Positions 11,193 to 21,920 of a stretch of 64,000 nt of DNA are shown one piece after another. Every line of letters begins with the position of its first letter. Position 1 is the stretch's first letter. Both the position numbers and the translations under genes were made by a program. Origin of the DNA: Magnetospirillum sp. 15-1 (GTDB taxonomy: Bacteria > Pseudomonadota > Alphaproteobacteria > Rhodospirillales > Magnetospirillaceae); contig NZ_FXXN01000027.1 of assembly GCF_900184795.1 (NCBI RefSeq), positions 227,296-291,295 on the forward strand, written 5' to 3'. The notes under the pieces are model-generated. The model saw only the letters and a list, made by a program, of their open reading frames with translations. It had not been told where the DNA came from and ran no database searches.

Positions 11193-11718
11193 GGGCCGCC
11201 GCCTGGAAGCGCCCTCGGGCCGCGACACCCGCCCCACCGCCGACCGGGTGCGTCAGGCGCTGTTCGACATCTTGATGCATTCCGATCTGGTGGAGATGGA
11301 GGGCGCCCGCGTGGTGGACGCCTTCGCCGGTTCGGGGGCGCTGGGCCTGGAAGCCCTGTCGCGCGGCGCCGTCCATGCCTGCTTCCTGGAACTGGCGGCG
11401 CAGCCCCTGGCCGCCATCTACGCCAACGTCAAGGCGCTGAAGGTGGAGGCCGAGACCAAGGTTGTGCGCGCCGATGCCGCCAAGCCGCCTGTCGCGCCCC
11501 ATGCCTGCACCCTGGCCTTCCTCGATCCGCCCTATCATTCCGGTCTGGCCGCGCCCTGCCTCGAAGGTCTGGCCGCCAAGGGCTGGCTGGAAAGCGGCGC
11601 CCTGGCCGTGGTCGAGGTGGCCGCCGACGAGGCCTTCGCCCCGCCCGCCGGCTTCGATGCGGTGGAGGAAAGGCCGCGCGGCGCCGCACGGCTGGTGTTC
11701 CTGGTCCATCGGCCCTGA
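11167..11718 (+). CDS. rsmD: 16S rRNA (guanine966-N2)-methyltransferase RsmD
   Basis: A 183-aa Rossmann methyltransferase. The SAM-binding motif I is DAFAGSGALG (residues 51-60) and the catalytic DPPY is at 120-123. RsmD methylates G966 of 16S rRNA on the assembled 30S subunit. It starts inside the end of the pseudouridine synthase gene, which suggests coupled expression of two rRNA modification enzymes. Length is typical for the family. Confidence 0.93.
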   Translation: MRIVAGLHKGRRLEAPSGRDTRPTADRVRQALFDILMHSDLVEMEGARVVDAFAGSGALGLEALSRGAVHACFLELAAQPLAAIYANVKALKVEAETKVVRADAAKPPVAPHACTLAFLDPPYHSGLAAPCLEGLAAKGWLESGALAVVEVAADEAFAPPAGFDAVEERPRGAARLVFLVHRP

Positions 11719-11793
11719 TCTCCTGGGCAGGTTTGTGTCCACGCGGAAATCGTGCTACAAGGCAATCGTTCCCGTAATGTTCGGAAGATTGCC

Positions 11794-13125
11794 ATGGATT
11801 TCGCCCTGATCGCCGCCGCTCTGTCCCTGGCCGCTTTGGCCGGCGTGGTGGTCCTGCTGCTGCGCAAGAAGGACGATTTGTCCGAACGTCTCGACCGGCT
11901 GGAGCGCAGCCTGCGCGACGAGGCCCGCCAGGACCGGCGCGAGACGGCCGAGATGATCCGCACCTTCCAGGGCGATTCCACCGCCGCCGCCGACAAGTAC
12001 CATACCGAGTTGCGCATCCTGGTGGAGACCCGGCTGGCCGAGTTCCGCTCGGATCAGGCCACGCAGGCCCGTGCGCTCCGCGAAGAGGTGCTGGGCGGCA
12101 TCAAGCAACTGGGCGAGGGCATCGGCAAGACGGTGTCGGAACAGACCCGCGTGGTGTCCGAGCATCTGGAAAAGCTCAGGGGCGAAAATACCCAGAAGCT
12201 GGAGCAGATGCGCCAGACCGTGGACGAGAAGCTGCAGGGCACCCTGGAAAAGCGTCTGGGCGAATCCTTCAAGCTGGTCAGCGACCGCCTCGAGCAGGTG
12301 CACAAGGGCCTGGGCGAGATGCAGTCGCTTGCCAGCGGCGTCGGCGATTTGAAGCGGGTCCTCACCAACGTCAAGACGCGCGGTACCTGGGGCGAGGTGC
12401 AGTTGGGCAATCTGCTCGAACAGATCTTCCGCGCCGACCAGTATGTGCGGGAAGCCAATTGCAAGAAGGGCAGTCTGGAGCGGGTCGATTTCGCCATCCG
12501 CCTGCCGGGCAAGGGCGACGACGAGCCGGAGGTTCTCCTGCCCATCGATTCCAAGTTCCCCAACGAGGATTACGAACGCCTGCAGATGGCCGTCGAGCGC
12601 GCCGACCCCGACGCCGTCGAGGCCGCCGCCAAGGCGCTGGAGACCCGGGTCAAGAGCTTTGCCCGCGACATCCGCGACAAGTACGTCAATCCGCCCACCA
12701 CCACCGACTTCGCCATCCTGTTCCTGCCCACCGAAGGCCTTTATGCCGAGGTGCTGCGCCGCCCCGGTCTGGTTGACCTGATCCAGCGCGACTACAAGGT
12801 GATCGCCGCCGGGCCGACCACGCTGGGTGCCATCCTCAACGCCATCCAGATGGGCTTCAAGACCATGGCCATCGAGAAGCGCTCGAGCGAGGTGTGGGAA
12901 ATCCTCGGCGCGGTCAAGACCGAGTTCGGCAAGTACGGTGACGTGCTCGACAAGGTGCAGAAGAAACTGCAGGAGGCGTCGAAGACCATCGACGACGTGG
13001 CGGTCAGGAAGCGGGCCATCGACCGGCAATTGCGCAAGGTCGAGGCCATCCCCGATTCCGGCGTCGAAGCCCTGCTGGCGCTGGGCGCTACTGCTATCGA
13101 CGATGTGGGCGAGGACGAGGGCTGA
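11794..13125 (+). CDS. rmuC: DNA recombination protein RmuC
   Basis: A 443-aa protein with one N-terminal membrane segment (ALIAAALSLAALAGVVVLLL), a long heptad-rich coiled coil (roughly residues 30-200) and the RmuC nuclease-like domain (roughly 180-400, with a VDFAIRLPG stretch and the LPIDSKFPNEDYERL core). RmuC limits inversions and rearrangements between short inverted repeats. The ATG at 11794 directly precedes the membrane segment and has GGAAG upstream; an upstream ATG at 11752 would add an unlikely basic leader. Confidence 0.93.
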   Translation: MDFALIAAALSLAALAGVVVLLLRKKDDLSERLDRLERSLRDEARQDRRETAEMIRTFQGDSTAAADKYHTELRILVETRLAEFRSDQATQARALREEVLGGIKQLGEGIGKTVSEQTRVVSEHLEKLRGENTQKLEQMRQTVDEKLQGTLEKRLGESFKLVSDRLEQVHKGLGEMQSLASGVGDLKRVLTNVKTRGTWGEVQLGNLLEQIFRADQYVREANCKKGSLERVDFAIRLPGKGDDEPEVLLPIDSKFPNEDYERLQMAVERADPDAVEAAAKALETRVKSFARDIRDKYVNPPTTTDFAILFLPTEGLYAEVLRRPGLVDLIQRDYKVIAAGPTTLGAILNAIQMGFKTMAIEKRSSEVWEILGAVKTEFGKYGDVLDKVQKKLQEASKTIDDVAVRKRAIDRQLRKVEAIPDSGVEALLALGATAIDDVGEDEG

Positions 13126-13161
13126 TCCCCCTCCTCCCCACTTCCGGCCGCGAAGGGGGAT
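13125..13161. terminator. Weak hairpin between rmuC and mtnA
   Basis: ATCCCCCT at 13125-13132 pairs with AGGGGGAT at 13154-13161 around a 21-nt loop. It sits between two converging genes, but no T-run follows, so termination is only suggested. Confidence 0.3.
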
Positions 13162-13166
13162 TGGTG

Positions 13167-14251
13167 TCAGACCCGTTCCGGGAACAGTCCCTTCAACCCC
13201 TCCGGCGACGCCTCACAGACGCCGCGCTCGGTGATCAGGCCGGTGACCAGACGGGCCGGGGTGACGTCGAAGCCATAATTGACGGCGGGCGAGCCGTCGG
13301 GAGTGACCTGCACCTCGCGGACCACCCCGTCCTCGGATTTGCCGAAGATGTGGGTCTGCTCGCGGGCCGAGCGCTCCTCGATGGGGATTTCCCTGACGCC
13401 GTCGGCGACGGTCCAGTCGATGGTCGGGCTGGGCAGGCCCACATAGAACGGCACGCCGTTGTCCTTGGCGGCCAGGGCCTTCAGGTAGGTGCCGATCTTG
13501 TTGCAGACGTCGCCGTTGCGGGTGGTGCGGTCGGTGCCGACGATGACGAGGTCGACCATGCCGTGCTGCATCAGGTGGCCGCCGGTGTTGTCGGCGATCA
13601 CCGTGTGCGGCACCCCGTGCCAGTTCAGTTCGCGGGCCGTCAGGCTGGCGCCCTGGTTGCGCGGCCGGGTCTCGTCCACCCACACATGCAGCGGAACGCC
13701 GGCGTCGAAGGCCTTGTAGACCGGGGCCAGCGCCGTGCCCCAATCCACCGTGGCCAGCCAGCCGGCGTTGCAGTGGGTGAGAATGTTGATGGTACGGCGC
13801 TTGGCCTTGTGATGCTCGGCGATGATCGCCGCGCCGTGCTCGCCCAGCGCGGCGTTCTGGGCGGCATCCTCGTCGCAGATCTCGGCGGCGCGGGCATAGG
13901 CGGCGGCGATGCGATGGCTGACCGGCAGCGGCTTCAGCGCCGCCATCATCTCGTCCAGCGCCCATTTGAGGTTGATGGCGGTGGGCCGCGTGGCGTGCAG
14001 CACCGCATAGGCCCGCTCCAGCCCGGCGTCGGAGGCGTCGCCCACCGCCGCCAGCGCCATGCCATAGGCCGCCGTGGCGCCGATCAGCGGCGCGCCGCGC
14101 ACCCACATATCCCGGATGGCCGTGGCGGCGTCGTCCAGCGAGCGCAGCGTCACTACCACGAAATCATGGGGCAGGCGGGTCTGGTCGATGATCTCGACCG
14201 TCTTGCCGTCCTTGGCCAGCCAGATGGTGCGGTAAGGGGTGCCGTTGATCT

Positions 14252-14255
<4 letters not shown>
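13167..14255 (-). CDS. mtnA: S-methyl-5-thioribose-1-phosphate isomerase MtnA
   Basis: A 362-aa aldose-ketose isomerase converting methylthioribose-1-phosphate to methylthioribulose-1-phosphate. The catalytic pair is visible as C162 in THCNAG and D242 in [10 protein letters not shown], matching C160 and D240 of the Bacillus enzyme. It starts within the mtnP stop codon (ATGA overlap), so the two enzymes are made together. No mtnB, mtnC, mtnD or mtnK is in the window. Confidence 0.95.
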
Positions 14256-15139
<884 letters not shown>

Positions 15140-15240
15140 GGGAAACGCCCTTTCGCTGGGATAATCACCGGGTGGTGTTAGGGCAAAATGCTTGCGGATG
15201 CAATTGGACGGATGGAGCCCGAGCGCATTATGCTGCGGCC

Positions 15241-15468
15241 ATGACCGGCCAACAGCCCAACAATCCCCTGCACGGCGTCACCCTGGAAACCATACTGACC
15301 ACCCTGGTCAGGCATTACGGCTGGGCCGGGTTGTGCCAGCAGATCAATCTGCAGTGCTTCTTCAACAATCCCAGCATCAAATCCAGCCTGAAGTTCCTGC
15401 GCCAGACCCCTTGGGCCCGGCAGAAGGTCGAGGACCTTTACCTGAGGCTCACGTCTTCTCGAACTTGA
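15241..15468 (+). CDS. DUF2132 (VF530-family) small protein
   Basis: A 75-aa protein made of the whole DUF2132 domain: [12 protein letters not shown] at the start, HYGW in the middle, then the [13 protein letters not shown] block and PWAR near the end. Structures of this family show a small DNA-binding-like helical fold, but no cellular function is established. The ATG at 15241 gives the normal family length. The last 20 bp overlap the end of msrB on the opposite strand. Confidence 0.85.
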   Translation: MTGQQPNNPLHGVTLETILTTLVRHYGWAGLCQQINLQCFFNNPSIKSSLKFLRQTPWARQKVEDLYLRLTSSRT

Positions 15469-15844
15469 GCGCCAGCGAGTTGATGCAGTAGCGCAGGCCC
15501 GCCGGTCCCGGCCCGTCGTCGAAGACGTGGCCGAGATGGGCGTCGCAGCGGGCGCACAGGACTTCGGTGCGGACCATGCCGTGGCTGCGGTCATGTTCCT
15601 CGGCCACCGCCTCGGGGGCGGCGGGCATGGAGAAGGCCGGCCAGCCGCAGCCGGAATTGAACTTGGCCTCCGACAGGAACAACTCCTGGCCGCAACAGAC
15701 GCAGGCGTATCTGCCCGGTTGGAAGTGGTGGTCGTATTCGCCGGAAAACGGCCGCTCGGTGGCCTTCTGGCGGGTCACGGCGTATTGGCCGGGCTCCAGC
15801 TGAGCCTGCCACTCGGCGTCGGTCTTCACCACTTTATCCGTCAT
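15449..15844 (-). CDS. msrB: Peptide-methionine (R)-S-oxide reductase MsrB
   Basis: A 131-aa enzyme that repairs methionine-R-sulfoxide in oxidised proteins. Zinc cysteines are C48/C51 and C97/C100. The catalytic cysteine is C120 in RYCINS, and C66 in SGCGWPAF is a candidate resolving residue. The ATG at 15844 has GGAGAG upstream and is preferred to an in-frame ATG at 15865. No msrA is adjacent. Confidence 0.95.
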   Translation of the reverse strand: MTDKVVKTDAEWQAQLEPGQYAVTRQKATERPFSGEYDHHFQPGRYACVCCGQELFLSEAKFNSGCGWPAFSMPAAPEAVAEEHDRSHGMVRTEVLCARCDAHLGHVFDDGPGPAGLRYCINSLALKFEKT

Positions 15845-15886
15845 GGTTCTCTCCTTCGCCTTCAATGTAGGGTGGGCGCGCCCAAG

Positions 15887-15916
15887 AAAAAAGCGCGGCC
15901 CCTTTCGGAGCCGCGC
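15887..15916 (-). terminator. Intrinsic terminator of pnp
   Basis: On the minus strand, GCGCGGC and GCCGCGC pair (15893-15899 with 15910-15916) and are followed by six T residues (A-run at 15887-15892). It lies 27 bp past the pnp stop. A second T-run on the plus strand makes it partly bidirectional. Confidence 0.85.
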
Positions 15917-15943
15917 CCTTTTTCGTCGGACATCGCCCGAGGA

Positions 15944-18106
15944 TCAATCCTCGTGGTGACGCTCGCGCTTGGAAGCCGCACGCTCGGCCTCCAACTGGGC
16001 GGAGATGTCCTCGCCGGTGGTCTGATCCACCTGCTTCATGGACAGCTTCACCTTGCCGCGATCGTCGAAGCCCAGGACCTTGACCTTGACCACGTCGCCC
16101 TGCTTGACCACATCGGCGGTCTTGGCGACGCGTTCGCGGGCCAGTTCCGAGATGTGGACCAGGCCGTCGCGCGAGCCCAGGAAGTTCACGAAAGCGCCGA
16201 AATCGACGACCTTCACGACCTTGCCGTTGTAGATCACGCCCAGCTCGGGCTCGGCGACGATGCCGCGGATCCAGTCGATGGCGCGCTGGGCGGCATCGGC
16301 GTCCACCGAAGCGACCTTGATGGTGCCGTCGTCATCGATGTCGATCTTGGCGCCGGTCTGCTCGCAGATCTCGCGGATGACCTTGCCGCCGGTGCCGATG
16401 ACTTCGCGGATCTTCTCCTTGGGGATGGAGATGGTGGTGATGCGCGGAGCATTGCCCGACACCGAATCACGGGCGTGATCCAGGCCCTTGTTCATCTCGC
16501 CCAGGATGTGGATACGGCCGTCCTTGGCCTGACCCAGGGCGATCTTCATGATCTCCTCGGTGATCGAGGTGATCTTGATGTCCATCTGCAGCGCGGTGAC
16601 GCCATCGACGGTACCGGCCACCTTGAAGTCCATGTCGCCGAGGTGATCCTCGTCGCCCAGGATGTCGGACAGCACGGCGAAGTCCTTGCCTTCCTTGATC
16701 AGGCCCATGGCGATACCCGCCACCGGCTTGGGCAGGGGCACACCGGCATCCATCATGGCCAGCGAAGAACCGCAGACGGTCGCCATGGAGGACGAGCCGT
16801 TGGACTCGGTGATCTCGGAGACCACACGCATGGTGTAGGGGAAGGCTTCCTTGGCCGGCAGGGTCGGGCGCATGGCGCGCCAGGCCAGCTTGCCGTGGCC
16901 GATCTCGCGGCGGCCCGGCGAACCCATGCGGCCGGCTTCACCCACCGAGTAGGGAGGGAAGTTGTAGTGCAGCATGAAGTGCTCGCGGTACTCGCCCGCC
17001 AGCTGGTCGATGATCTGCTCGTCCTGGCCGGTGCCGAGAGTGGCGACCACCAGGGCCTGGGTCTCGCCACGGGTGAACAGGGCGGAACCGTGGGCGCGGG
17101 GCAGAACGCCGACCTCGACCTCGATGGCGCGAACCGTCTTGGTGTCGCGGCCGTCGATGCGCACGCCGGTCTTCAGGATGTTGCCACGGACGACGTCGGC
17201 TTCCATGTGCTTCAGGATGCCACCGGCGACGGCCAGTTCGGGCGCCTCGGTCAGCAGGGCCAGGGCCTTCTTCTTCACGTCGCCCACGGCGGCGTAGCGG
17301 TCCTGCTTCTTGATGATCTTGTAGGCTTCGGCCATCTCGGCGGGGATGCCCGCGTCGTTGAACTTACCGGTGACCACCGCCACCTCGGCGGGGGGCTCGG
17401 GCAGGTCCCACGGGTCCTTGGCGCATTCCTCGGCCAGATCGATGATCGCCTGGATCACCGCCTGGAACTCGCGGTGGCCGAACATCACGGCGCCCAGCAT
17501 GACGTCTTCCGACAGCTGCTTGGCCTCGGATTCGACCATCAGCACGCCTTCGACGGTACCGGCGACCACCAGGTCGAGGTCGCTGTTGGGCAGGTCGCCG
17601 ACCAGCGGGTTCAGCACATAGGCGCCGTTGATATAGCCGACGCGGGCCGCGCCCACCGGGCCCATGAAGGGCAGGCCGGAAATGGTCAGGGCGGCGGAGG
17701 TGCCGACCAGGGCGGCGATGTCGGGATCGTTCTCGAGGTCATGGCTCAGCACGGTGCAGACCACCTGCACTTCGTTGCGGAAGCCATCGGCGAACAGCGG
17801 GCGGATCGGGCGGTCGATCAGGCGGGAGACCAGGGTCTCCTTCTCGCTCGGACGGCCTTCGCGCTTGAAGAAGCCACCGGGGATCTTGCCCGCGGCGAAA
17901 GCCTTCTCCTGGTAGTTCACCGTCAGGGGGAAGAAGTCGATGCCGGGCTTCTGGCTCTTGGCGCCCACCACGGTGCACAGCACGGTGGTTTCGCCATAGG
18001 TGACCATCACGGCGCCGTCGGCCTGGCGGGCGACCTTGCCGGTCTCCAGAACCAGCTTGCGGCCGCCCCAGGTGATTTCCTTGCGGTGGGCATTGAACAT
18101 GGACAT
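15944..18106 (-). CDS. pnp: Polyribonucleotide nucleotidyltransferase
   Basis: A 720-aa phosphorolytic 3'-5' exoribonuclease and component of RNA degradosomes. Two RNase PH domains are present ([11 protein letters not shown] early, [14 protein letters not shown] and [12 protein letters not shown] in the second), then a KH domain ([15 protein letters not shown]) and an S1 domain ([15 protein letters not shown]) near the end. The ATG at 18106 is chosen because AAGGAA lies 9 nt upstream. It follows rpsO, the order found across Proteobacteria, with a hairpin in the gap that may be the site of autoregulation known in E. coli. Confidence 0.96.
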   Translation of the reverse strand: MSMFNAHRKEITWGGRKLVLETGKVARQADGAVMVTYGETTVLCTVVGAKSQKPGIDFFPLTVNYQEKAFAAGKIPGGFFKREGRPSEKETLVSRLIDRPIRPLFADGFRNEVQVVCTVLSHDLENDPDIAALVGTSAALTISGLPFMGPVGAARVGYINGAYVLNPLVGDLPNSDLDLVVAGTVEGVLMVESEAKQLSEDVMLGAVMFGHREFQAVIQAIIDLAEECAKDPWDLPEPPAEVAVVTGKFNDAGIPAEMAEAYKIIKKQDRYAAVGDVKKKALALLTEAPELAVAGGILKHMEADVVRGNILKTGVRIDGRDTKTVRAIEVEVGVLPRAHGSALFTRGETQALVVATLGTGQDEQIIDQLAGEYREHFMLHYNFPPYSVGEAGRMGSPGRREIGHGKLAWRAMRPTLPAKEAFPYTMRVVSEITESNGSSSMATVCGSSLAMMDAGVPLPKPVAGIAMGLIKEGKDFAVLSDILGDEDHLGDMDFKVAGTVDGVTALQMDIKITSITEEIMKIALGQAKDGRIHILGEMNKGLDHARDSVSGNAPRITTISIPKEKIREVIGTGGKVIREICEQTGAKIDIDDDGTIKVASVDADAAQRAIDWIRGIVAEPELGVIYNGKVVKVVDFGAFVNFLGSRDGLVHISELARERVAKTADVVKQGDVVKVKVLGFDDRGKVKLSMKQVDQTTGEDISAQLEAERAASKRERHHED

Positions 18107-18204
18107 GTAAGTCACTTCCTTATGTTTAGGACCGCCGCCGGATTGCGGTCGGTCCCGGCGTCAATTTCTCGTACAGGCCGCTTATCTAACGGCTCAAATA
18201 CGGT

Positions 18205-18234
18205 CACCCGCGCGGAGCCATCCCCGCGCGGGTG
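18205..18234 (-). promoter_or_regulatory. Hairpin in the rpsO-pnp gap
   Basis: CACCCGCGCGG pairs perfectly with CCGCGCGGGTG (11 bp, 8-nt loop) and is followed on the minus strand by no T-run. In E. coli the equivalent hairpin is cut by RNase III to let PNPase repress its own mRNA. The same role here is an inference. Confidence 0.55.
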
Positions 18235-18276
18235 CATTCCAGGCGACGCCCGGCCTTCGTAATTTGGCTGTGTGGA

Positions 18277-18546
18277 TTACTTGCGCAGACCGAGGCGGCC
18301 AATGAGGGCCTCGTAGCGCTTGTTGTCCTTGGCCTTCAGGTAGTCGAGCATACGGCGACGCTGGCCGACCATGATCAGCAGGCCGCGGCGCGAGTGGAAA
18401 TCCTTCTTGTGAGACTTCAGGTGCTCGGTCAGGTTGCGAATGCGCTCCGACAGAATGGCGACCTGGACTTCGGCGGAACCGGTGTCGCCTTCCTTGGTCG
18501 AGTATTCCTTGACGAGTTCCTGGGTACGCTCAGCAGTGATCGACAT
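18277..18546 (-). CDS. rpsO: 30S ribosomal protein S15
   Basis: An 89-aa protein of the exact family length, containing the S15 signature ([19 protein letters not shown]) and the C-terminal [10 protein letters not shown] helix. It binds the central domain of 16S rRNA early in 30S assembly. It lies 9 bp after truB, in the conserved order truB-rpsO-pnp. Confidence 0.98.
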   Translation of the reverse strand: MSITAERTQELVKEYSTKEGDTGSAEVQVAILSERIRNLTEHLKSHKKDFHSRRGLLIMVGQRRRMLDYLKAKDNKRYEALIGRLGLRK

Positions 18547-18555
18547 CGTCTACTC

Positions 18556-19491
18556 CTATTCATCGGTGAGGTTCATGACCCGCACCGGACGGATTTCTCC
18601 GCATTCGATGCGAACCAACGCCACCAGCCGCTCTGCCTGCATCGCCCGGCATACAATGCCTTCGGCGAGTTCAGCCTGCGGATGTCGGGAAACCACGTGT
18701 GAAAGTGACACGGGATTACCGCTCTGGAGGCGGCGGGCCTCGCTTTCCGTCAGGGCCAGGGCCGGGATGTCGTCCAGCGCGGTCTCGATGGGAAGCAGAA
18801 AGGTCCAAGGGGCGGGAACTTGCCCCAGTTGCTCCAGGGATTCAAGGGAAATCGCTTTTTGTTCGGTGAACGGGCCGCAGGCGACGCGGCGCAGCACCGA
18901 GACGTGCCCCACCGTGCCCAGCGCCAGGGCCAGATCGCGGGCCAGGGAGCGCACATAGGTGCCCTTGCCGCAATGAACCTCGAAATCGGCGTGGTCGGCG
19001 TCGGGCTGGCCCAGCAGGGTGAAGGAATGGATGGCGACCCGGCGCGGCTTGATCTCCACCTCCTCCCCGGCGCGGGCCAGATCATAGGCCCGCTGGCCGT
19101 CGATCTTGATGGCGGAATAGGCGGGCGGAATCTGCTCGATCTCGCCCATGAAGGCGGGCAGGGCGGCAAGAATGGCTTCGGTGGCGGGGCGGTTGGCCGA
19201 GGTCGCGGTGACCTCGCTCTCGCGGTCGCAACTGGCGGTGGCCTCGCCCCAGCGCACCTGGAAGCGGTAGGTCTTGGCGCCGTCCATGACGTATTGCACC
19301 GTCTTGGTGGCCTCGCCCAGCGCGATGGGCAGCACACCCGAGGCCAGGGGGTCCAGCGTGCCACCATGACCGACCTTGGCGGCATTCAGGATGCGCTTGA
19401 CCTTGGCCACCACCTGGGTGGAACCCATGCCCAGCGGCTTGTCGATGGCCAGCCAGCCATTGACGGGATCGCCTTTCCTCCTGCGAGCCAC
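18556..19491 (-). CDS. truB: tRNA pseudouridine(55) synthase TruB
   Basis: A 311-aa enzyme making pseudouridine 55 in the T-loop of tRNAs. The catalytic aspartate is D47 in GGTLDPLASG, and the N-terminal GWLAIDKPLG is typical. The start is GTG at 19491, giving the usual MARRRKG-type beginning. Its ribosome-binding GGAG lies within an 18-bp perfect hairpin (19491-19532), so translation may be restrained by RNA structure. Confidence 0.95.
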   Translation of the reverse strand: MARRRKGDPVNGWLAIDKPLGMGSTQVVAKVKRILNAAKVGHGGTLDPLASGVLPIALGEATKTVQYVMDGAKTYRFQVRWGEATASCDRESEVTATSANRPATEAILAALPAFMGEIEQIPPAYSAIKIDGQRAYDLARAGEEVEIKPRRVAIHSFTLLGQPDADHADFEVHCGKGTYVRSLARDLALALGTVGHVSVLRRVACGPFTEQKAISLESLEQLGQVPAPWTFLLPIETALDDIPALALTESEARRLQSGNPVSLSHVVSRHPQAELAEGIVCRAMQAERLVALVRIECGEIRPVRVMNLTDE

Positions 19492-19532
19492 TAGAGCGAT
19501 CTCCGATCAAACAGGATCGGAGATCGCTCTAG
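19491..19532. repeat. 18-bp perfect palindrome over the truB ribosome-binding site
   Basis: CTAGAGCGATCTCCGATC (19491-19508) is matched exactly by its reverse complement at 19515-19532, with loop AAACAG. On the minus strand it spans the truB GGAG element and reaches the GTG start. The TAGAGC end is shared with the hairpin 67 bp away, suggesting a family of palindromic repeats. Confidence 0.8.
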
Positions 19533-19598
19533 GGTTTCGTGCATGCCCCTCGCCGGGCGCTCGCCTCCGCGAGCTTGGCCGCCGCCGTAATGGCGGCT

Positions 19599-19629
19599 GA
19601 GCATGACCCGAATTGATCGGATCATGCTC
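19599..19629. repeat. GAGCATGA-type palindromic repeat
   Basis: GAGCATGA at 19599 pairs with TCATGCTC ending at 19629, with an inner CCGA/TCGG pair after one mismatch and a 5-nt loop. It overlaps the elbB stop codon. GAGCATGATCCG-type palindromes are widespread in alphaproteobacterial genomes. It could end or stabilise the elbB transcript. Confidence 0.65.
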
Positions 19630-20297
19630 TAGCGGCCCATCAGCGTCAGCAGGGCCTTGACCGTGTTCTCGGCGCCGTCGGCGATCTGGGAGATGGAGGA
19701 GTCCAGCATGTAGCAGGGCGACGTCACCACCTTGCGGCCCTTGTCCACCACCACGCCGCCGTGACCGGCCTCGGTGTGCTTGGCGCCCATGGCCACGATG
19801 GCCTTGGCGGTGCCTTCATCCTTGCCGACGGTGACGTCGATGCCGTGGCCGAAGATCCGGGCCAACAGGGCCGGGGCGATGCAGAGCGCGCCGATGGGCT
19901 TGCCGGCCGCCGCCATGGCCTTGACCGCCTTTTCGGTGGCGGGGTCCACCTGACACTCGGGGCCTTGGGTCGCGAAGGTGCAGAGGTTCTTGGCGGCGCC
20001 GAAGCCGCCGGGGAGGATCAGGGCATCCACTTCGGCCGCGTTGAAATCCGCGAGCGACTTGATATTGCCCCGCGCGATGCGGGCCGATTCCACCAGCACG
20101 TTGCGGCTTTCGCCCGCCGCTTCCTGGCCGGTGAGGTGGTTGATCACATGCATCTGGGCGCGGTCGGGGGCGAAGCACTGATAGCTGCCGCCGTGGCGGT
20201 CGATGGCCAGCAGGGTCAGTACGGCCTCGTGGATCTCGGCGCCGTCATAGACGCCGCAGCCGGACAGGATGACGGCGAAGCGGGGTTTGGCGGTCAT
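19629..20297 (-). CDS. elbB: Isoprenoid biosynthesis glyoxalase ElbB
   Basis: A 222-aa DJ-1/class I glutamine amidotransferase-fold protein. FAVILSGCGVYDGAEIHEA at the start, ILPGGFGAAKNL in the middle and GALCIAPALLA (nucleophile-elbow cysteine) match ElbB. E. coli ElbB has weak glyoxalase activity and was linked to isoprenoid production, but its physiological role is unsettled. It is transcribed toward truB with a 137-bp gap that holds two palindromes. Confidence 0.9.
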   Translation of the reverse strand: MTAKPRFAVILSGCGVYDGAEIHEAVLTLLAIDRHGGSYQCFAPDRAQMHVINHLTGQEAAGESRNVLVESARIARGNIKSLADFNAAEVDALILPGGFGAAKNLCTFATQGPECQVDPATEKAVKAMAAAGKPIGALCIAPALLARIFGHGIDVTVGKDEGTAKAIVAMGAKHTEAGHGGVVVDKGRKVVTSPCYMLDSSISQIADGAENTVKALLTLMGR

Positions 20298-20400
20298 GGC
20301 GGGTTCCTCGTCCTTCCGGGAAAAGTTTCGGCATTATACGATTCCCGTCGGCCGGGGCCATGGTCTATCGTTTCCTCACCCGAGATACCATGTGAGTCCC

Positions 20401-21897
20401 ATGAGCACCAATCCGGCCTATGCCACCCTGGAAGACCGCTTTCGCAAGATGAACTCCGTCGCCGAGGCGTTGTCGGTGCTGTCGTGGGACATGGCGACCA
20501 TGATGCCCGAGGGCGCCGCCGAGATGCGCGCCGAGCAGGTGGCCTGCCTGCGCGGCATCAACCACGAACTGATTACCGCCCCCGACATGGGCGAGTTGCT
20601 GGACAAGGCGGCGGCCGGGCCGCTGGACGAGTGGCGGGCGGCCAATCTGCGCGAGATGCGTCGCGACTGGATTCACGCCGCCGCCCTGCCCGCCGATCTG
20701 GTGGATGCCCTGGCGCGGGCCGAATCGGCCTGCGAGATGGTGTGGCGCCAGGCCCGCCCGGCGGCCGATTTCAAAATGGTCCTGCCGGCCTTGAAGGTGC
20801 TGCTGGGCCTGGCGCGCGAGGTCGGGCACATCAAGGCCGATGCGCTGGGCGTCTCCATCTATGACGCGCTGCTCGACCAGTATGAGCCGCTGGGCCGCTC
20901 GGCCGAGATCGATCCGGTGTTCGACCACCTGGAAAAATTCCTGCCCGGCTTCATCGGCGAGGTGTTGGAGGCCCAGAACGCCCGCCCGGTGATCGTCGAG
21001 CCGGAAGGGCCGTTTCCCACCGACCGGCAGAAGGCCCTGGGTATCCGCCTGATGGAGGTGCTGGGCTTCGACTTCCGCCATGGCCGCCTGGACGTGTCGC
21101 ACCATCCGTTCTGCGGCGGCTATCCCGGCGATATCCGGGTCACCACCCGCTACAACGAGGACGATTTCACCTCGGCCATGATGGGCGTGCTGCACGAGAC
21201 CGGCCACGCCCTTTATGAATTCGGCCTGCCGTCGGGCCATTGGCGGCCCCAGCCGGTGGGACGCGCCAGGGGCATGGTGGTGCACGAATCCCAGTCGCTG
21301 CTCATGGAGATGCAGGCCTGCCGCTCCAAGGAATTCTCCGGCTTTCTTTCCCCCTTGCTGAAAAGCACCTTCGGCACCGACGGTCCGGCCTGGGAGCCGG
21401 ACAACATCTATCGGCGCGGCATCCGGGTCAGCCGGGGCTTCATCCGGGTCGAGGCCGACGAGGTCACCTATCCCGCCCACGTCATCATCCGCTATCGCCT
21501 GGAAAAGGCGCTGATCGAAGGACGGATGGAGCTGGAGGACCTGCCCGCCGCCTGGAACGAGGGCTATGAGCGCCTGCTGGGCATCCGGCCGCCCGACGAC
21601 CGGTTGGGCTGCCTGCAGGATATTCACTGGTATGGCGGCGCCTGGGGCTATTTCCCCACTTACACCCTGGGGGCCATGACCGCCGCCCAACTGTTCGACG
21701 CCGCCAGGACCGCCGATCCCGAGGTGATGAAGGGCCTTGCCGGCGGCGATTTCCGGCCGCTGCTCGGCTGGCTGCGCGCCAATGTCCATTCCAAGGGCTC
21801 GCTGGTTTCCACCCGCGAGCTGCTGACCCAGGCCACCGGGCGGCCCCTGGACCCCACGGTGTTTGAGACCCATCTGCGGCGGCGCTACCTCGGCTGA
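20401..21897 (+). CDS. M32-family carboxypeptidase (carboxypeptidase Taq type)
   Basis: A 498-aa cytoplasmic metallocarboxypeptidase. The zinc motif HETGH is at residues 265-269 in MGVLHETGHALYEFGLP, with later family blocks VHESQSLLMEMQ and DLPAAWNE. M32 enzymes remove C-terminal residues of broad specificity and need divalent metal. The ATG at 20401 starts at the expected ATLEDRFRKMNSV region; the longer open frame upstream has no support. It stands apart from its neighbours. Confidence 0.94.
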   Translation: MSTNPAYATLEDRFRKMNSVAEALSVLSWDMATMMPEGAAEMRAEQVACLRGINHELITAPDMGELLDKAAAGPLDEWRAANLREMRRDWIHAAALPADLVDALARAESACEMVWRQARPAADFKMVLPALKVLLGLAREVGHIKADALGVSIYDALLDQYEPLGRSAEIDPVFDHLEKFLPGFIGEVLEAQNARPVIVEPEGPFPTDRQKALGIRLMEVLGFDFRHGRLDVSHHPFCGGYPGDIRVTTRYNEDDFTSAMMGVLHETGHALYEFGLPSGHWRPQPVGRARGMVVHESQSLLMEMQACRSKEFSGFLSPLLKSTFGTDGPAWEPDNIYRRGIRVSRGFIRVEADEVTYPAHVIIRYRLEKALIEGRMELEDLPAAWNEGYERLLGIRPPDDRLGCLQDIHWYGGAWGYFPTYTLGAMTAAQLFDAARTADPEVMKGLAGGDFRPLLGWLRANVHSKGSLVSTRELLTQATGRPLDPTVFETHLRRRYLG

Positions 21898-21920
21898 GGC
21901 ATTTGGGGTAGACTCGCCTC

